DNA of 64,000 bases from Mallotus nudiflorus. Lineage: Eukaryota; Streptophyta; Magnoliopsida; Malpighiales; Euphorbiaceae. A model generated the notes under the pieces. It saw only the letters and a list, made by a program, of their open reading frames with translations, did not search any database and had not been told where the DNA came from. The stretch covers positions 79,501-143,500 of the forward strand of contig CANTUR010000541.1 of the NCBI GenBank assembly GCA_947683625.1, written 5' to 3'. Position numbers and translations under genes: made by a program. Shown here one piece after another: positions 45,161 through 55,780 of this stretch (position 1 is the first letter of the stretch; each line of letters begins with the position of its first letter).

Positions 45161-46086
45161 ATGATGATGTTGAAAGCTCAATTGTGAGCAAACTCTTGCT
45201 TAAATGAAAAAGCTTATTATTTAAGAAAAAGCATTATAAGCATGAGTTATCAAGTTTATTCAATGAATTTCAAAATTTAAGAAATGCATTTTCAAACCTA
45301 GTTAAGTCAAATAATAAACTTGCTAGTGATCTAAAATCTTTAAATCCCTTAGAAGAGCAACTCAAGAAAGCAAGTGATAAAAATCATAAGCTTTCTAATA
45401 AGGTAAGAATTCTATTTCCAATTTTCAAAAAGGAAAGAAGAGTTTATATAATTTTCTTGACTCTTAAAAACTCCATGGAAACACCTATGGATTAGGATAT
45501 GAAAATGGAATGGCTTCTTCCTCATCATCATCATATATTAAATTTATTAAAGCATCATGCAATTCCATTCATTCTATTTCTAAATTGATTGAGACTTAAG
45601 CTTTCAAAGCTAATAAGTCTCATGTGTCAAATAACAAAGGGAAGTCTCATAAGACTCAATCCTATATGACAGAAAGGGGTAAGTCTCATACTAGTAAAGC
45701 ACAACCCAAACATACTTATATGTACACTAGACATAACACTCATAAGCATGTTGCACAACACAAAGCACCTAAACATATTGCACAAACCTATTAAAATACA
45801 CATTGCCATTGTCAATGCATGTCTCACTCTATAACTCAAAATAATAGGAGACACACACCACCATAACATCAAAGACATGTTTGTGTACTAAATAATTATA
45901 TGCTCCTAGAAGAAATAAGTTTGCAAATGTTGTATATTCGTATTACATGACCAAAGGACACATAAAAAATATGTGCTTCTATGAAAGACTACATATGAAT
46001 TTGCTTCCTTCGAATTATCTTAAAATTAACCAATCTAGACTAAGAAAGGTTTAGGTTTAAAAGGAAATTTAAATTATCTTATGTAG
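45161..46086 (+). other. G gag-protease linker, decayed
   Basis: Fragments of a charged, coiled-coil-like polyprotein linker in several frames (LFNEFQNLRNAF, NKLASDLKSLNPLEEQLKKA near 45255-45370, a His/Thr/Ser-rich stretch near 45620-45860). No intact gene; minus-strand frames here are shadows. Confidence 0.5.
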
Positions 46087-47195
46087 GTGTGCTTAAAATC
46101 CACAAAAGCAAAAAGCCAGTGGTATCTTGATAGAGGATGTTCAAGGCACATGACAGGAGACAAGGAGCAATTCAATAAACTTAATGCAAAGGATGGAGGA
46201 CATGTTATATTTAGAGACAATGCTAAAGGAAAGATAGTTGGCATTAAAGAAATAGGTAATCATGAATCCTTATCTATACATCATGTGTTGCTTATTGACA
46301 ATCTTAAACATAATTTGATTAGTATAAGTTAATTATGTGATATGGGAAATAAGGTGACTTTCTATCCTAGAAATTGCTTTATTAGTAATCTTGATAAAGA
46401 AAAAGTAATGTTTAGTGGTGAAAGAATAAACAATGTTTCTGTTATTGATTTAAATAAAATTGATAACAAAGACGTCAAATGCTTAATGTCTATTTTACAT
46501 GACACATGGACATGGCATAAAAGGTTAGGACATTCAAACTTTGAGCTTTCAAATGATTTTTGTAAACATGAACTTGTGATTGGCTTACCTAAGCTTGAAT
46601 TCACTAAGGATAGACCTTGTGATGCTTGCCAAAAGGGAAAACAATCCAAGTCTTCATTCAAGCTCAAGAATACCTTTAGGCCACTTGAACTTATACATAT
46701 GGATTTTTTTAGACCAATTAAAGTTGCTAGTCTTGGTATAATGCACTATGCATACATATTGGTTGCTGACTACTCTAGATTTACTTGGGTATTTTTTCTT
46801 ACTCATAAGAATGATGCATTTAAATCTTTTAAAAATTTTGCATAAAGAGTTCAAAAAGAAAAAAATTTTGTATTTCTTCTATTAGAAATGATCATGGAAT
46901 CAAATTTGAAAATGAATTTTTCAAAAAATTTTGCATTGAAAATGGTATTTCATATAGATTTTCTTCTCCTAGAACTCCTTAATAAAATGGGATAGTTGAA
47001 AGGAAAAATAGAACTCTTGTAGAAATGCCTAGAATAATGCTTCATGAGTATAATTTACCTCTATACTTTCGGGTGGAAGCCATTAACACATTTTTATATT
47101 TCAAATAGAGTTTTCCAAAGACTAATTTTAAATAAAACTTCTTATGAGCTATGGAACAATAAAAAACCCAAAATCTTATATCTAAGAGTATTTGG
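46087..47195 (+). pseudogene. G protease and integrase N-terminal half (broken)
   Basis: Copia protease near 46117-46160: WYLDRGCSRHMTG, where the DSG active site reads DRG, so catalysis is lost. Integrase: zinc-binding region WHKRLGHSNFEL and CDACQKGKQ (46513-46640), core LIHMDFFRPI (first Asp, 46690), NDHGIKFENEFF (second Asp, about 46900) and NGIVERKNRTLVE (Glu, about 46990). Stops and a frameshift lie at about 46332, 46845 and 46980. The reading continues after solo LTR D' at 48836. Confidence 0.85.
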
Positions 47196-48835
47196 ATGCA
47201 TGATATGAGTTAGAATGTATACCCTAGCTTCTATGGCTAAATATAGGATAAGCAAGGGGTCGAACATAAGGAATAATGGGAAATCAAGTATTAACTGGAT
47301 AAATACTAGGATGAATAGGCTTACCAATAATCAAGTAGTAATTAATCAAATTATAGATCTAATTTAAATAGTAAAATCTTAAACTATACAATTAGTAAGA
47401 AATAAAATAATAATAAATAATATTCAAAAAAGTGGAGGTGAAGATTATAACATAGAATAGAATAATGAATTATTAACACAAAATAATTACATTAACTATG
47501 AATGCAATGATTAGAGAATATCACCTAAAATCCTTAAGAGTGACTCTCGTTGTTAAATAAAGGTGTTTTCATTTAGAGTCTACAAGCTCTCTTATGTTAT
47601 TGTAGAGAGAAACAAAAATCATGAAGTTCTTTACCAATTCTTTGATCCCTCAAAGTGGATTTCTTGTCTCTAGGTACTTTCCTAACCTTTAAATGAATTT
47701 AATTGCTTTTCCATCAAATATCCTAACTCTCATTATGAATATTTAACTATAACATGATATATGGTGATAAAGCATATATAACTTAATTAAGTACTCAATT
47801 GAAATCAAATAATTTATTTAACAATGCAAAACAAATAATATAATTCATTGAAACTATCATCCATTACAATTAGAACCTCCTGGGCAATTAGTCTTGATAT
47901 ATAATTAATAATAGCATAAACACAATAAAATAATATTCAAACACCAAGAGAATTATAGAAAGGAATAGTTAGAAACACTTATTTTAGAGTCTCCTATAAT
48001 CTCTTTAGATAATAACTTGATGAATGAAAATGTCTATAAGACAAATGCTCTTTTGATCTTCCTTCAATATCAACTTCAAGTTCCAACTATGAATGTCCTT
48101 ATCATAATCTTTATTTTTCTCTAATTTATAATTATATCTATCTATCTATATGTCCTCTTTTGTAGAGATAAAAATAAAGTACTTATATGTTTTGAAGTTG
48201 ATAACCATAGGATACAAGTCATGACAAACAAAAAGCTATAATTCTTAGTAAAGGATCATATTACTTTAATATTGATAGTTTCTTGGTGAAGGATCATATT
48301 GCTTTAATGTTGATAGTTATTTTAAGGGCATTTTCAAAAATACAAAAGAGTGAATTAGGTCTAGGTCTCTTTATGAAATCATAGCATTCTAAATTAGCTT
48401 TCTATAGCCACTTGAATCTAAGTTTTGTAGAGGAAGTTATGGTCAAAAGAGTGCAACATGGTCCAGAGGGTTGTGTTTCTTAACACTATGCCGAGTCATC
48501 ACGGTGCGATGACTCATGATAGAGACATCTTATGCCGAGTTAGCATAGTGGTTATAACTTGTGATAGTAAAAAAACACTCCAAAGCTTGCTTCCTTCATT
48601 CCTTTGACCTTGAATGACTTCAATATGTCCATATAAATTTTATAAGCTTCAAATAAACTTAAAAACATCTATAAGTCATTCAAATTCATATAAATTTTCT
48701 AAGAACAATGGAGATCAAAAGCATTTGTAATTATGAATGAAATGCATGAAAAATAACTAAACTGTGTACTAAATGCAACCTAAATATACATGAAATGTCC
48801 TAAAAATACTATGCTAATTGCAATATATCAATGCA
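47196..48835 (-). mobile_element. Solo LTR D' with 5-bp target duplication ATGCA
   Basis: The LTR proper is 47201-48830, reverse-complement partner of solo LTR D (17065-18696). ATGCA flanks both sides (47196-47200, 48831-48835). Removing it restores G's FGCKCFILNTKDN reading across the site. No internal element sequence is present. The motif array at about 48483-48560 includes GAGTCATC-7-GATGACTC. Confidence 0.93.
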
Positions 48836-49370
48836 AGTGCTTTATATTAAACACCAAGGATAATCTTGAAAATTTTGATTCTAAAGTCGATGAAGGAATT
48901 TTCCTAGGCTATTCCACTTCCAGCAAAGCATATAAAGTGTTTAATAAGTGAACTCTATTAGTTAAGGAGTCTATGCATGTTGTCTTTAATGAATCAAACT
49001 CACTTGATTCTAGAAAGGATGTTTGTAGTGTTGATAATCTTATATGTGATAATTAGATTATAGATATACAAGAAGAAAATGCTAGTAAGTCTTTGGAACT
49101 TGAAGGTTCCAACAAAGAGGACAATAAGGAGATATCCCAACCTACCTTGAAGGATGAACTTCCAAAGGATTGGCAATTCAAGAAAGCTCATTCTCAAAAT
49201 CTCATTATAAGTGACACTACAAAAGCGGTACCTACTAGATCTAAACTTAGGTCTATTGTAAATTTAGTCTTTATTTCTCAAATTAAGCCTAAAAATTTTG
49301 ATGATGCATTGAGTGATGAATTTTGGGTCCTTGCTATACAAGAAAGAGTTAAATCAATTTAAGAGAAATA
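48836..49370 (+). pseudogene. G integrase C-terminal part and linker
   Basis: Resumes copia coding right after D': CFILNTKDNLENFDSKVDEG, GIFLGYSTSSKAYKVFNK, then a stop, KESMHVVFNE, an acidic linker, and the RT lead-in PRSKLR-like TRSKLRSIVNLVFISQIKPK. It ends with a frameshift near 49350. This is the usual copia order. Confidence 0.8.
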
Positions 49371-50800
49371 ATGTTTGGACCTTGGTTCCTAGACCTAAAC
49401 ATCATCCTATTACAAGCACCAAATGGGTGTTTAGAAATAAGATGAATGAACAAGGTGTCATAACTAGGAACAAAGCTAGACTATTAGTTAAAGGTTATAA
49501 TCAAGAGGAATGCATTGATTATGATGAAACCTTTGCCCTCGTTGTAAGGCTAGAAGCTATTAGAATGTTACTTGCATTTGCATCATTCATGGATTTTAAA
49601 CTTTATCAAATGGATGATAAAAGTGCATTTCTAAATAGTTTCATTAAAGAGGAGGTATATGTTAAGCAACCTCTAATTTTTGAAAGTTTTAATTTTCCTA
49701 ATCATGTGTTTAAACTTTTCAAAGCATTATATGGATTGAAACAACTTCCAAGAGCTTGATATGAAATATTGAGTAACTTTCTTTTAGAAAAAATTTTTTC
49801 TAAAAGAAAAGTTGGCACAACTATTTTCATAAAGAAATCCAAGCATGATTTATTGATTGTTCAAATTTTTGCTAATGACATTATTTTTTGTGCTACTAAC
49901 CATTACTTATGTGAGGAATTTTCTAAGTTGATGCAAGGAGAATTTGAGATGAGTATGATGGGCGAGCTCAAATTCTTCCTTGGATTACAAATCAAGTAAT
50001 GCAAAAATAAGACTTTCATCAATCAAACTAAATACGCTAGGGACATTCTCAAAAAATTTGGTATAGATGGAGCTAAGTCAAGTAAGACTCCTATGAGCAC
50101 CACCAATAAACTTAACAAAGATGAGAATGGCAAACAAGTTGATTAAAAGTGATTTAGAGGTATGATTGAAAGTATACCATATATTATCTTTGTTACTTGC
50201 TTATATGCTAGGTTTCAATCTAGTCCTAGGGAATCTCATTTGAATGCTATTAAAAGGATTTTTAAAAATCTTTATGGACTAATGCATTTAAGACTTTTGC
50301 ATCCTATGAGTTCATCCTTTGACTTAATTAGTTATTCAGATGCAGATTTTATCGGTAGTTTACTAGATAGAAAAAGAACTTTTAGAACTTCTCAAAATTT
50401 AGGTAATTTCTTAATTTCTTGGTTTAGTAAGAAACAAGTTTTGGTTGCATTATCCATTGCTGAGGCAGAATATGTTGGAGCAAGCTATTGTTGTTCATAA
50501 GTCTTATGGTAAAAACAACAACTTAAAGACTATGGCATTGAAGTTGACCACATTCCTCTTAAATGTGACAATACAAGTGCTATAAACCTTAGCAAGAATC
50601 CCATTCAACATTCTAATACTAAACATATTACTATTAGACATCATTTTTTGAGAGATCATGTGCAAAATGGTGATATTTTTCTTGAATTTATTAATACTAA
50701 TCATCAATTAGCAGACATCTTTACCAAGCCTCTTTATGAGGAGAGATTAAATTTTATCAAGCATGAGCTTATTATGATTGATGGTTCAAGTTTGTCTTGA
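49371..50800 (+). pseudogene. G reverse transcriptase and RNase H (broken)
   Basis: The copia-type RT (RVT_2) starts with NNVWTLVPRPKHH, STKWVFRNKMNEQGVITRNK, YDETFALVVRLEAIR, LYQMDDKSAFLN, then a stop at 49757. The catalytic YVDDI is replaced by FANDI (about 49870-49885). RNase H: LISYSDADFIGS (50327), ALSIAEAEYVGAS (50448), then NTSAINLSKNPIQHSNTKHI and HHFLRDHV, ending FTKPL (about 50725). Stops at about 49757, 49997, 50144 and 50498. Confidence 0.88.
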
Positions 50801-51384
50801 CAACTTGATTAACTGCTATTTTGATGATTAGATTCGTGTGTTATTATGTATTCTACTTATCTTTGCTTTTTGTTTATTTTTTGTATTTGATATGATTTAA
50901 TAAATTCATGCTTATGGTTTCAGATTATTTTTGGTATCTAACACTTTATCATAATCATTTATAAAGAAAATTTAATTTCTGTAATATAATCATTTATAAA
51001 GAAAATTTAATTTCTATAATATATAAACTATATTTTTAATATTTGTTGATTAAATAATTAATTATTGAATTTTATTCAATGTATTAATTATTTAAATCAA
51101 GCAAATTTATTTCATATACAAAAACTTATTTTTTTCCCATTTGCATAATTTATTTTTAATATAGTTTATTAAAAAATGATTATTTCAAAAAATAATTTTT
51201 TGAAAATAATTTTTTTATGCTTGATTATATTGATTTATGATAATAATTATAATATTATTTAATTTGGTTGAAATTTGATTTTATTTAGAGTTAAATTGAT
51301 GTTTAGGGACCTAATTGGCATTTTTTTGGACTTGATTGGAAAATATTTAAAACTTCAAGGACTGATTTGAAATTGTCTATCACA
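50801..51384 (+). other. G post-pol noncoding stretch
   Basis: AT-rich. Contains two direct copies of ATTTATAAAGAAAATTTAAT about 43 bases apart (about 50957 and 51000). No gene is seen. Confidence 0.5.
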
Positions 51385-51616
51385 AGCTGTTGGGAGCAAC
51401 TCGTGACCGTTAGAGCATCAGAGTGCAATGCCCCTCATGTGCGTTGCTCATGTTCATGAGTAGCTCGTAAGGATTGTATTGTCCCTTAAAACTCCAAATT
51501 CTTCTAGGAGTTTGTTTCTCTTTTGTAGTACTCCTATTTTGTAATGGTTAGTTCCTATTTTAATTTTTTTTATACATTATAATGATATTTTTTAACCTAA
51601 TTCATGCTTATATAAA
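51385..51616 (+). promoter_or_regulatory. Candidate internal promoter of G accessory ORF
   Basis: About 51385-51475 holds CTCATG/CATGAG/CTCGT-type motifs (GAGCAACTCGTGACC, CCCCTCATGTGCG, GCTCATGTTCATGAGTAGC), the same motif style as G's own LTR. TATATAAA follows at 51609-51616, 105 bases before the ATG at 51721. The 3' LTR has the same string TATATAAAC about 100 bases after its array (54823-54830). Function is inferred. Confidence 0.5.
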
Positions 51617-51720
51617 CTCTTTTAACTCCTTTCTTCATCTTCACATCATAATTTCTAATTAAATTCTCTTTTCCTAAGCAAATTCTCTCATCTATCATCA
51701 AAACTCCAAGTGCATTCTCT

Positions 51721-52966
51721 ATGGCTCTAAAGAAGAAAATTCAAGATGTTGCTTCATCATCAAGGAGAGCAAAAAAATACCAACCTATAAATACTCCTCC
51801 TACCGTCTACTCCTCTTCACAAATTAGGCAAAGACTTGCTCAATTTAGAGAAAGAAAAATCTTCTCCTTTAAATTCATGTCTCAAGCTACTTTTGAGAAG
51901 ATGGGGTGCTATAATGAAGTTAGGACCATGCTTGAGAATATGGGTATGTACAACCTTGCCTTTACTCCTTATCCTACTTATCCCTTTTTAGTTCATGAAT
52001 TTCTCTCTACTTCTTATTTAAGGACTTACCAATTAGATTAGCAAAATCACCTTAATATTTTGAGGTTTAGATTAGGAGGGAGAGATAGATTGTTAACATC
52101 TAAAGAATTTGATGATATTTTTGGGTTTAAGGGGGTCTAGCATCTCCAACTTATACTTGGCTTCCTACTCTTTTTTTGTCTCAACATGCAAAACCTAATG
52201 CAAAACCTTTTGAAGTGGGTCACACTATAACATCTAATTTTTCTTTAAAATCTCTTTGGTATGTGCATAGGTTTATTACCTACTCTATTCATGTTAGGGG
52301 TTTAAGTAATAAAGCTATTTCCTTTAATGATCTTTTCCTTATTAGATGTCTTATTGAAGGCATATATGTTGAGTTAGGAAGATGGCTTCAACTGAGGTTT
52401 TGGTTAGCTAGTGATAGTGTGAATAGTGCCTTATGTGTAGGAAGATTCATCACTAAAGTTGCTCATCACTTTAGGATCAACTTGAACAACACTCCTTCCA
52501 TTCCTCTTTTTTTCTTAATAATCTCTAGAGAAACTCTAGACAATTAAAGCTTGTTAAAAAATCTTGGGTTTGGAAAGAAGAAGTAAGAGATAAAGATCTT
52601 AATGAGGAGCTAGAACAAGATTTAAAAGACATTGAGCACATTGGCACTCATGGTCTTGAAGGTGTTCAAATTGAAGAATAAATCCCTCAAGAGCATGCTC
52701 CTCCTTAATCTTATAGAAAAAAGGGCAAGAGGACCTTTTACCTCTTAAAGTGTTAATGAAGAACCTGCTTGGGTTGGAGGATTTTTTAATTGTCTCTCCA
52801 TTGTTGAATCCAACTTCAACAATAGGTTTGATTAAGTGGACACAAGACTTGATCATTTTGAGAATAGGATGGATCACATAGAGTATGATATTCATCAATT
52901 GTATGCTCATCACAACATACAATATACTTGGCTCCTCATCCCCCTTCACCTCCTCCTCCACTAGAT
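51721..52966 (+). pseudogene. G accessory ORF downstream of pol (Athila ORF3-like)
   Basis: Opens at 51721 with MALKKKIQDVASSSRRAKK (basic, Ser-rich), then RERKIFSFKFMSQATFEKMG, MLENMGMYNLAF and PTYPFLVHEFLSTSYL, ending in a stop at 52039. Coding resumes as FRLGGRDRLLTSKEFDDIFG, with a frame change at about 52130, then 52176-52547 in a new frame (LRFWLASDS). A coiled-coil-like end follows near 52820-52920 (VDTRLDHFENRMDHIEYDIH). The RKI...TYxxLxxE layout closely tracks Athila ORF3 of E and A, suggesting shared ancestry. Sirevirus ORFs here have been called env-like; I see no signal peptide or convincing membrane segment. Confidence 0.65.
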
Positions 52967-54235
52967 TAATTTTTTTTTATGTTTTTCATCAATTTATGTT
53001 TGATTTATTTACTATTTATTTTCAGTTTTTAAGCCTTGAGAGGCTAGTTTATGTCTTGTGTTTTGTTGTTTGTGTTTCTCATTTACAATTGATATTCCAA
53101 TATCATTATAATTCTATCCTTTAATGCAATTTATATTTTGCTAAAACTTCCTTTTGCATTTTGACAAAGGAGGAGAAATATTTAGTTTGTATGAGTGTTT
53201 AGTTAATTTCTTTTAAGGGAGGGAAACATGATATGTGTCCTTAATATCAAAATTTTTCAAACCTTAATATATTTTTTTTATTTGAAATAGGGAAGAAAAT
53301 TTTTTGAATATATTTTACATAATTTTGTTTATGCATGTATAGTAACATTACAAGTGTGGCTAATTTTATCACAATTTAATAATCATGCTTTCATGATTTT
53401 CTTCTTGTAATAAAAGGCCTTTTTCTTACTTTATTTATGAATGACATATATTTTATAAAGATTTGGTATATCTTTGTTTTTATTGCTTTGGTTCTTGGTC
53501 TTTTATTCTCTCTAGAATTTTTAGTTCCTTTAGGTTCATTTCCCTTTTTATCTCTCTCTTTTCTTTTTGTCTTTAACAAAGGGGGAGAAGAAGCTATGTG
53601 ATAATTATGTTTGTGATATGCTAAATGCTACATTATCATGTATATTAGCTAGCTAAGCTCTATATGATCATGTGATACTAAAGTATGTTAAGCTTCAAAT
53701 AAGTGCTATATTTACTATTTTTGTTATGCATTTTAGTAGCACTACATGGATATATGTTTGAAATTATTTCCTTTATATTGCTTAATATTTTTTTAATAAT
53801 CATGTTATCACATTTTTTTTTATTTTTAACACATTTGTTATGTTAGGCCATGTTTCTTTTTGTTCCTCATTGAAATTTATGTTGTTTTTATTTTTTAACA
53901 AAAGGGAAATAATATATTAAATTTATATTTCTTACCATGCCGATAAAGGGGAGTAATAAAGAAATATATTTATACAAAGGAGAATTTTTTTTTTAAATTA
54001 TCTCCTTTACAATTATTTGTTATCCCTTATATATGCCATGTTAATTCAATTTCTTTTATGTTATGATACATGATACATTTTATTGAATTTATGCATATAT
54101 TAATGGGAAGGAAAATATTCTTCATATTGCATCTATTTTATTTGAAAGGGGGAGCTATTTTTTACACTTATTCATGTTATTTATTATTAACACACACACC
54201 TTATTTATTATCTTATCAAATTGGTTGTCAAAGCC
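52967..54235 (+). other. G 3' noncoding region
   Basis: T-rich with repeated AAAGGGGGAG-like purine islands (about 53163, 53577, 53950, 54145), each resembling the polypurine tract. Apparent small ORFs on both strands are T-rich artefacts. Confidence 0.45.
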
Positions 54236-54249
54236 AAAAAGGGGAAGAT
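54236..54249 (+). other. G polypurine tract
   Basis: AAAAAGGGGAAGAT directly before the 3' LTR start TATTGACC. Confidence 0.8.
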
Positions 54250-55359
54250 TATTGACCATTTGCATTATCAAACTCCTAATTTTGGACTTTGACAAACAAT
54301 TTAGATTCTAATGATTTCCTTTAAGTATATAGGAAGTTGATTGATTATCAAGAATAATTGTTTAATGATTGGAGATGATGAAATACTCCTTAAAAGAGTA
54401 TAAATATGCATTTCGATGAAGCATCTCAATCTATGTAAGTCCCCAATCTTTGAAAAACAATTATTTACCAAAACTATACAAATTTGGACTTACAATGGTC
54501 TACTCACGAGCACCTTATGAGCCCCTCATGAGTTGACCTTTTACAGTGCCTCAGGAGCTCCTTTTTGATAAAATGGTCAGTGCTTCTCATGATTGTGAGG
54601 AGCAAAGCTCAGCTTATGAGGGTAATCTTGACAGTATTCAACGAACATTTTTTAATGAAATGGTCCTTAAACTGATGCTCACAAGCCAAGGTTTGCTCCT
54701 CATGATCGTAAGTGGAGTTTTGATAGAAATAAGTCTAAGATGATTTAAAAATCAACAAGAGACATTGGAGACATTAGAGACATAATTAATGCATCCAATA
54801 GTTATAATATAAGTTATTTATCTATATAAACAACTTCTAGAGTTCAATTGACATGTTAAGAAACTTGTTTACTTAATATACTCTCTTAAGCATTCAATTA
54901 AGCTCTTAAAACTCTCTTTAATTCATCTTTACATTTGTATAACTCTTATGAGAGTTGATGAGTGTTAGAATAGATATTCTTGTTCTTTTATTTTATAGGA
55001 TTGAGAAAATAGGAGGTGAGAATCTATTTTAGTGGAATTGGTTTAAGTATTTATCCATTGAAACACTTGGGATTTGGTTTTTAAGTGAGCTTTGTAAAAC
55101 TCAAATTGTAAGGTTAAAAGAGTGAGCCTCAAACTCTTGTGTAATCTTAATATTATGAATAAGATTATGGGAATTAAAAATTCTAACTTGAGGATAAGTT
55201 AGGTGGAGACGTAGGATTATTAAGAATATAAACTCCTTAAATTCTTGTGTTCATCATTCTTCATTCTGAATATTATTTCAATTCTTACAAACAATTCCTT
55301 TAATTTCCTATTTTATTCAGTAGCCTTATTCAACCCCCCCCCCCTTTAAGTCATTTTCA
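54250..55359 (+). repeat. G 3' LTR
   Basis: 1110 bases, pairing with 42891-43997. Keeps an intact TATATAAA (54823-54830) after the CTCATGA-type array (about 54500-54720). Ends TCATTTTCA after a poly-C run (55332-55344) that is not in the 5' copy. Confidence 0.9.
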
Positions 55360-55780
55360 AACCCTTCCCCATCTTCTTTATCAAAGCTATAGATATCCAA
55401 GAAACTTATATTAAGCTCCATGGGCTGTCCATTTAGGTTCAGGTTTTGGTAGCCCATAAGTTGTGTTAACAAAGGAATTAAAGACTTGTTCCTTAGTTAA
55501 GTTAATGTCAATCATGAGGATGGGTGCATTAGGCAGTGGGACATTTTAGTAATTAGGCAAAGGGTTTTTTTAGGTGCTTGGTTTTTAGGTTTCAAGATCA
55601 TTGATTTTACCTGTATTAATTAGGTCTTAGATTTCATATCTCAATTGGGTACAATTGTCAATGTCAAGTCTAATGGCTTAATGATACTTATAGTATACCT
55701 TTAGGTTGGCATTTGGTAAAGGTTGTTTTGGGGGTAAGGGTCATAGGAGATCCTTCTCTATAAACTTCTCAAGTACTTTT
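55360..55780 (-). pseudogene. F gag fragment
   Basis: On the minus strand: AIRLDIDNCTQLRYEI, DLINTGKI, NPLPNY, NVPLPNAPILMIDINL, and near 55450-55400 YGLPKPEPKWTAHGA-like wording, with scattered stops. This is the Tat/Ogre gag C-terminal pattern and continues in pol at 42885 across G. It is cut at 55780 by E. Confidence 0.65.

Larger units (their letters stand above)
42891..55359 (+). mobile_element. Element G: complete Sirevirus-like copia element
   Basis: Two LTRs of 1107 and 1110 bases, iMet-type primer site, gag, protease, integrase, RT and RNase H in copia order, then a 3.4-kb region with an extra ORF, and a polypurine tract. Target copies AACCT (42886-42890) and AACCC (55360-55364) differ by one base. 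The wordings FGCKCFILNTKDN and STKWVFRNKMNEQGV and the long 3' region with an extra ORF fit Sireviruses. It is interrupted by solo LTR D' and inactivated by many stops and frameshifts. Confidence 0.9.
36161..55780 (-). mobile_element. Element F: Tat/Ogre-like gypsy element (partial, nested)
   Basis: The minus-strand pol (42885-38215) has Tat features: a protease with DNDS-type site, a G-patch-like motif, RT, RNase H, an extra archaeal-type RNase H, and integrase, plus an antisense extra ORF downstream of pol. A gag fragment at 55360-55780 continues pol across copia element G: AACCT (42886-42890) and AACCC (55360-55364) flank G. The element is cut again at 55780 by E and must continue beyond the window. 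No LTR of F itself is identified here. Confidence 0.75.

Noticed and set aside
52599..52961. 120-codon minus-strand ORF with clustered Cys near its end
   Set aside because: It is antisense to the coiled-coil end of G's accessory protein, has no domain I know and no promoter context.
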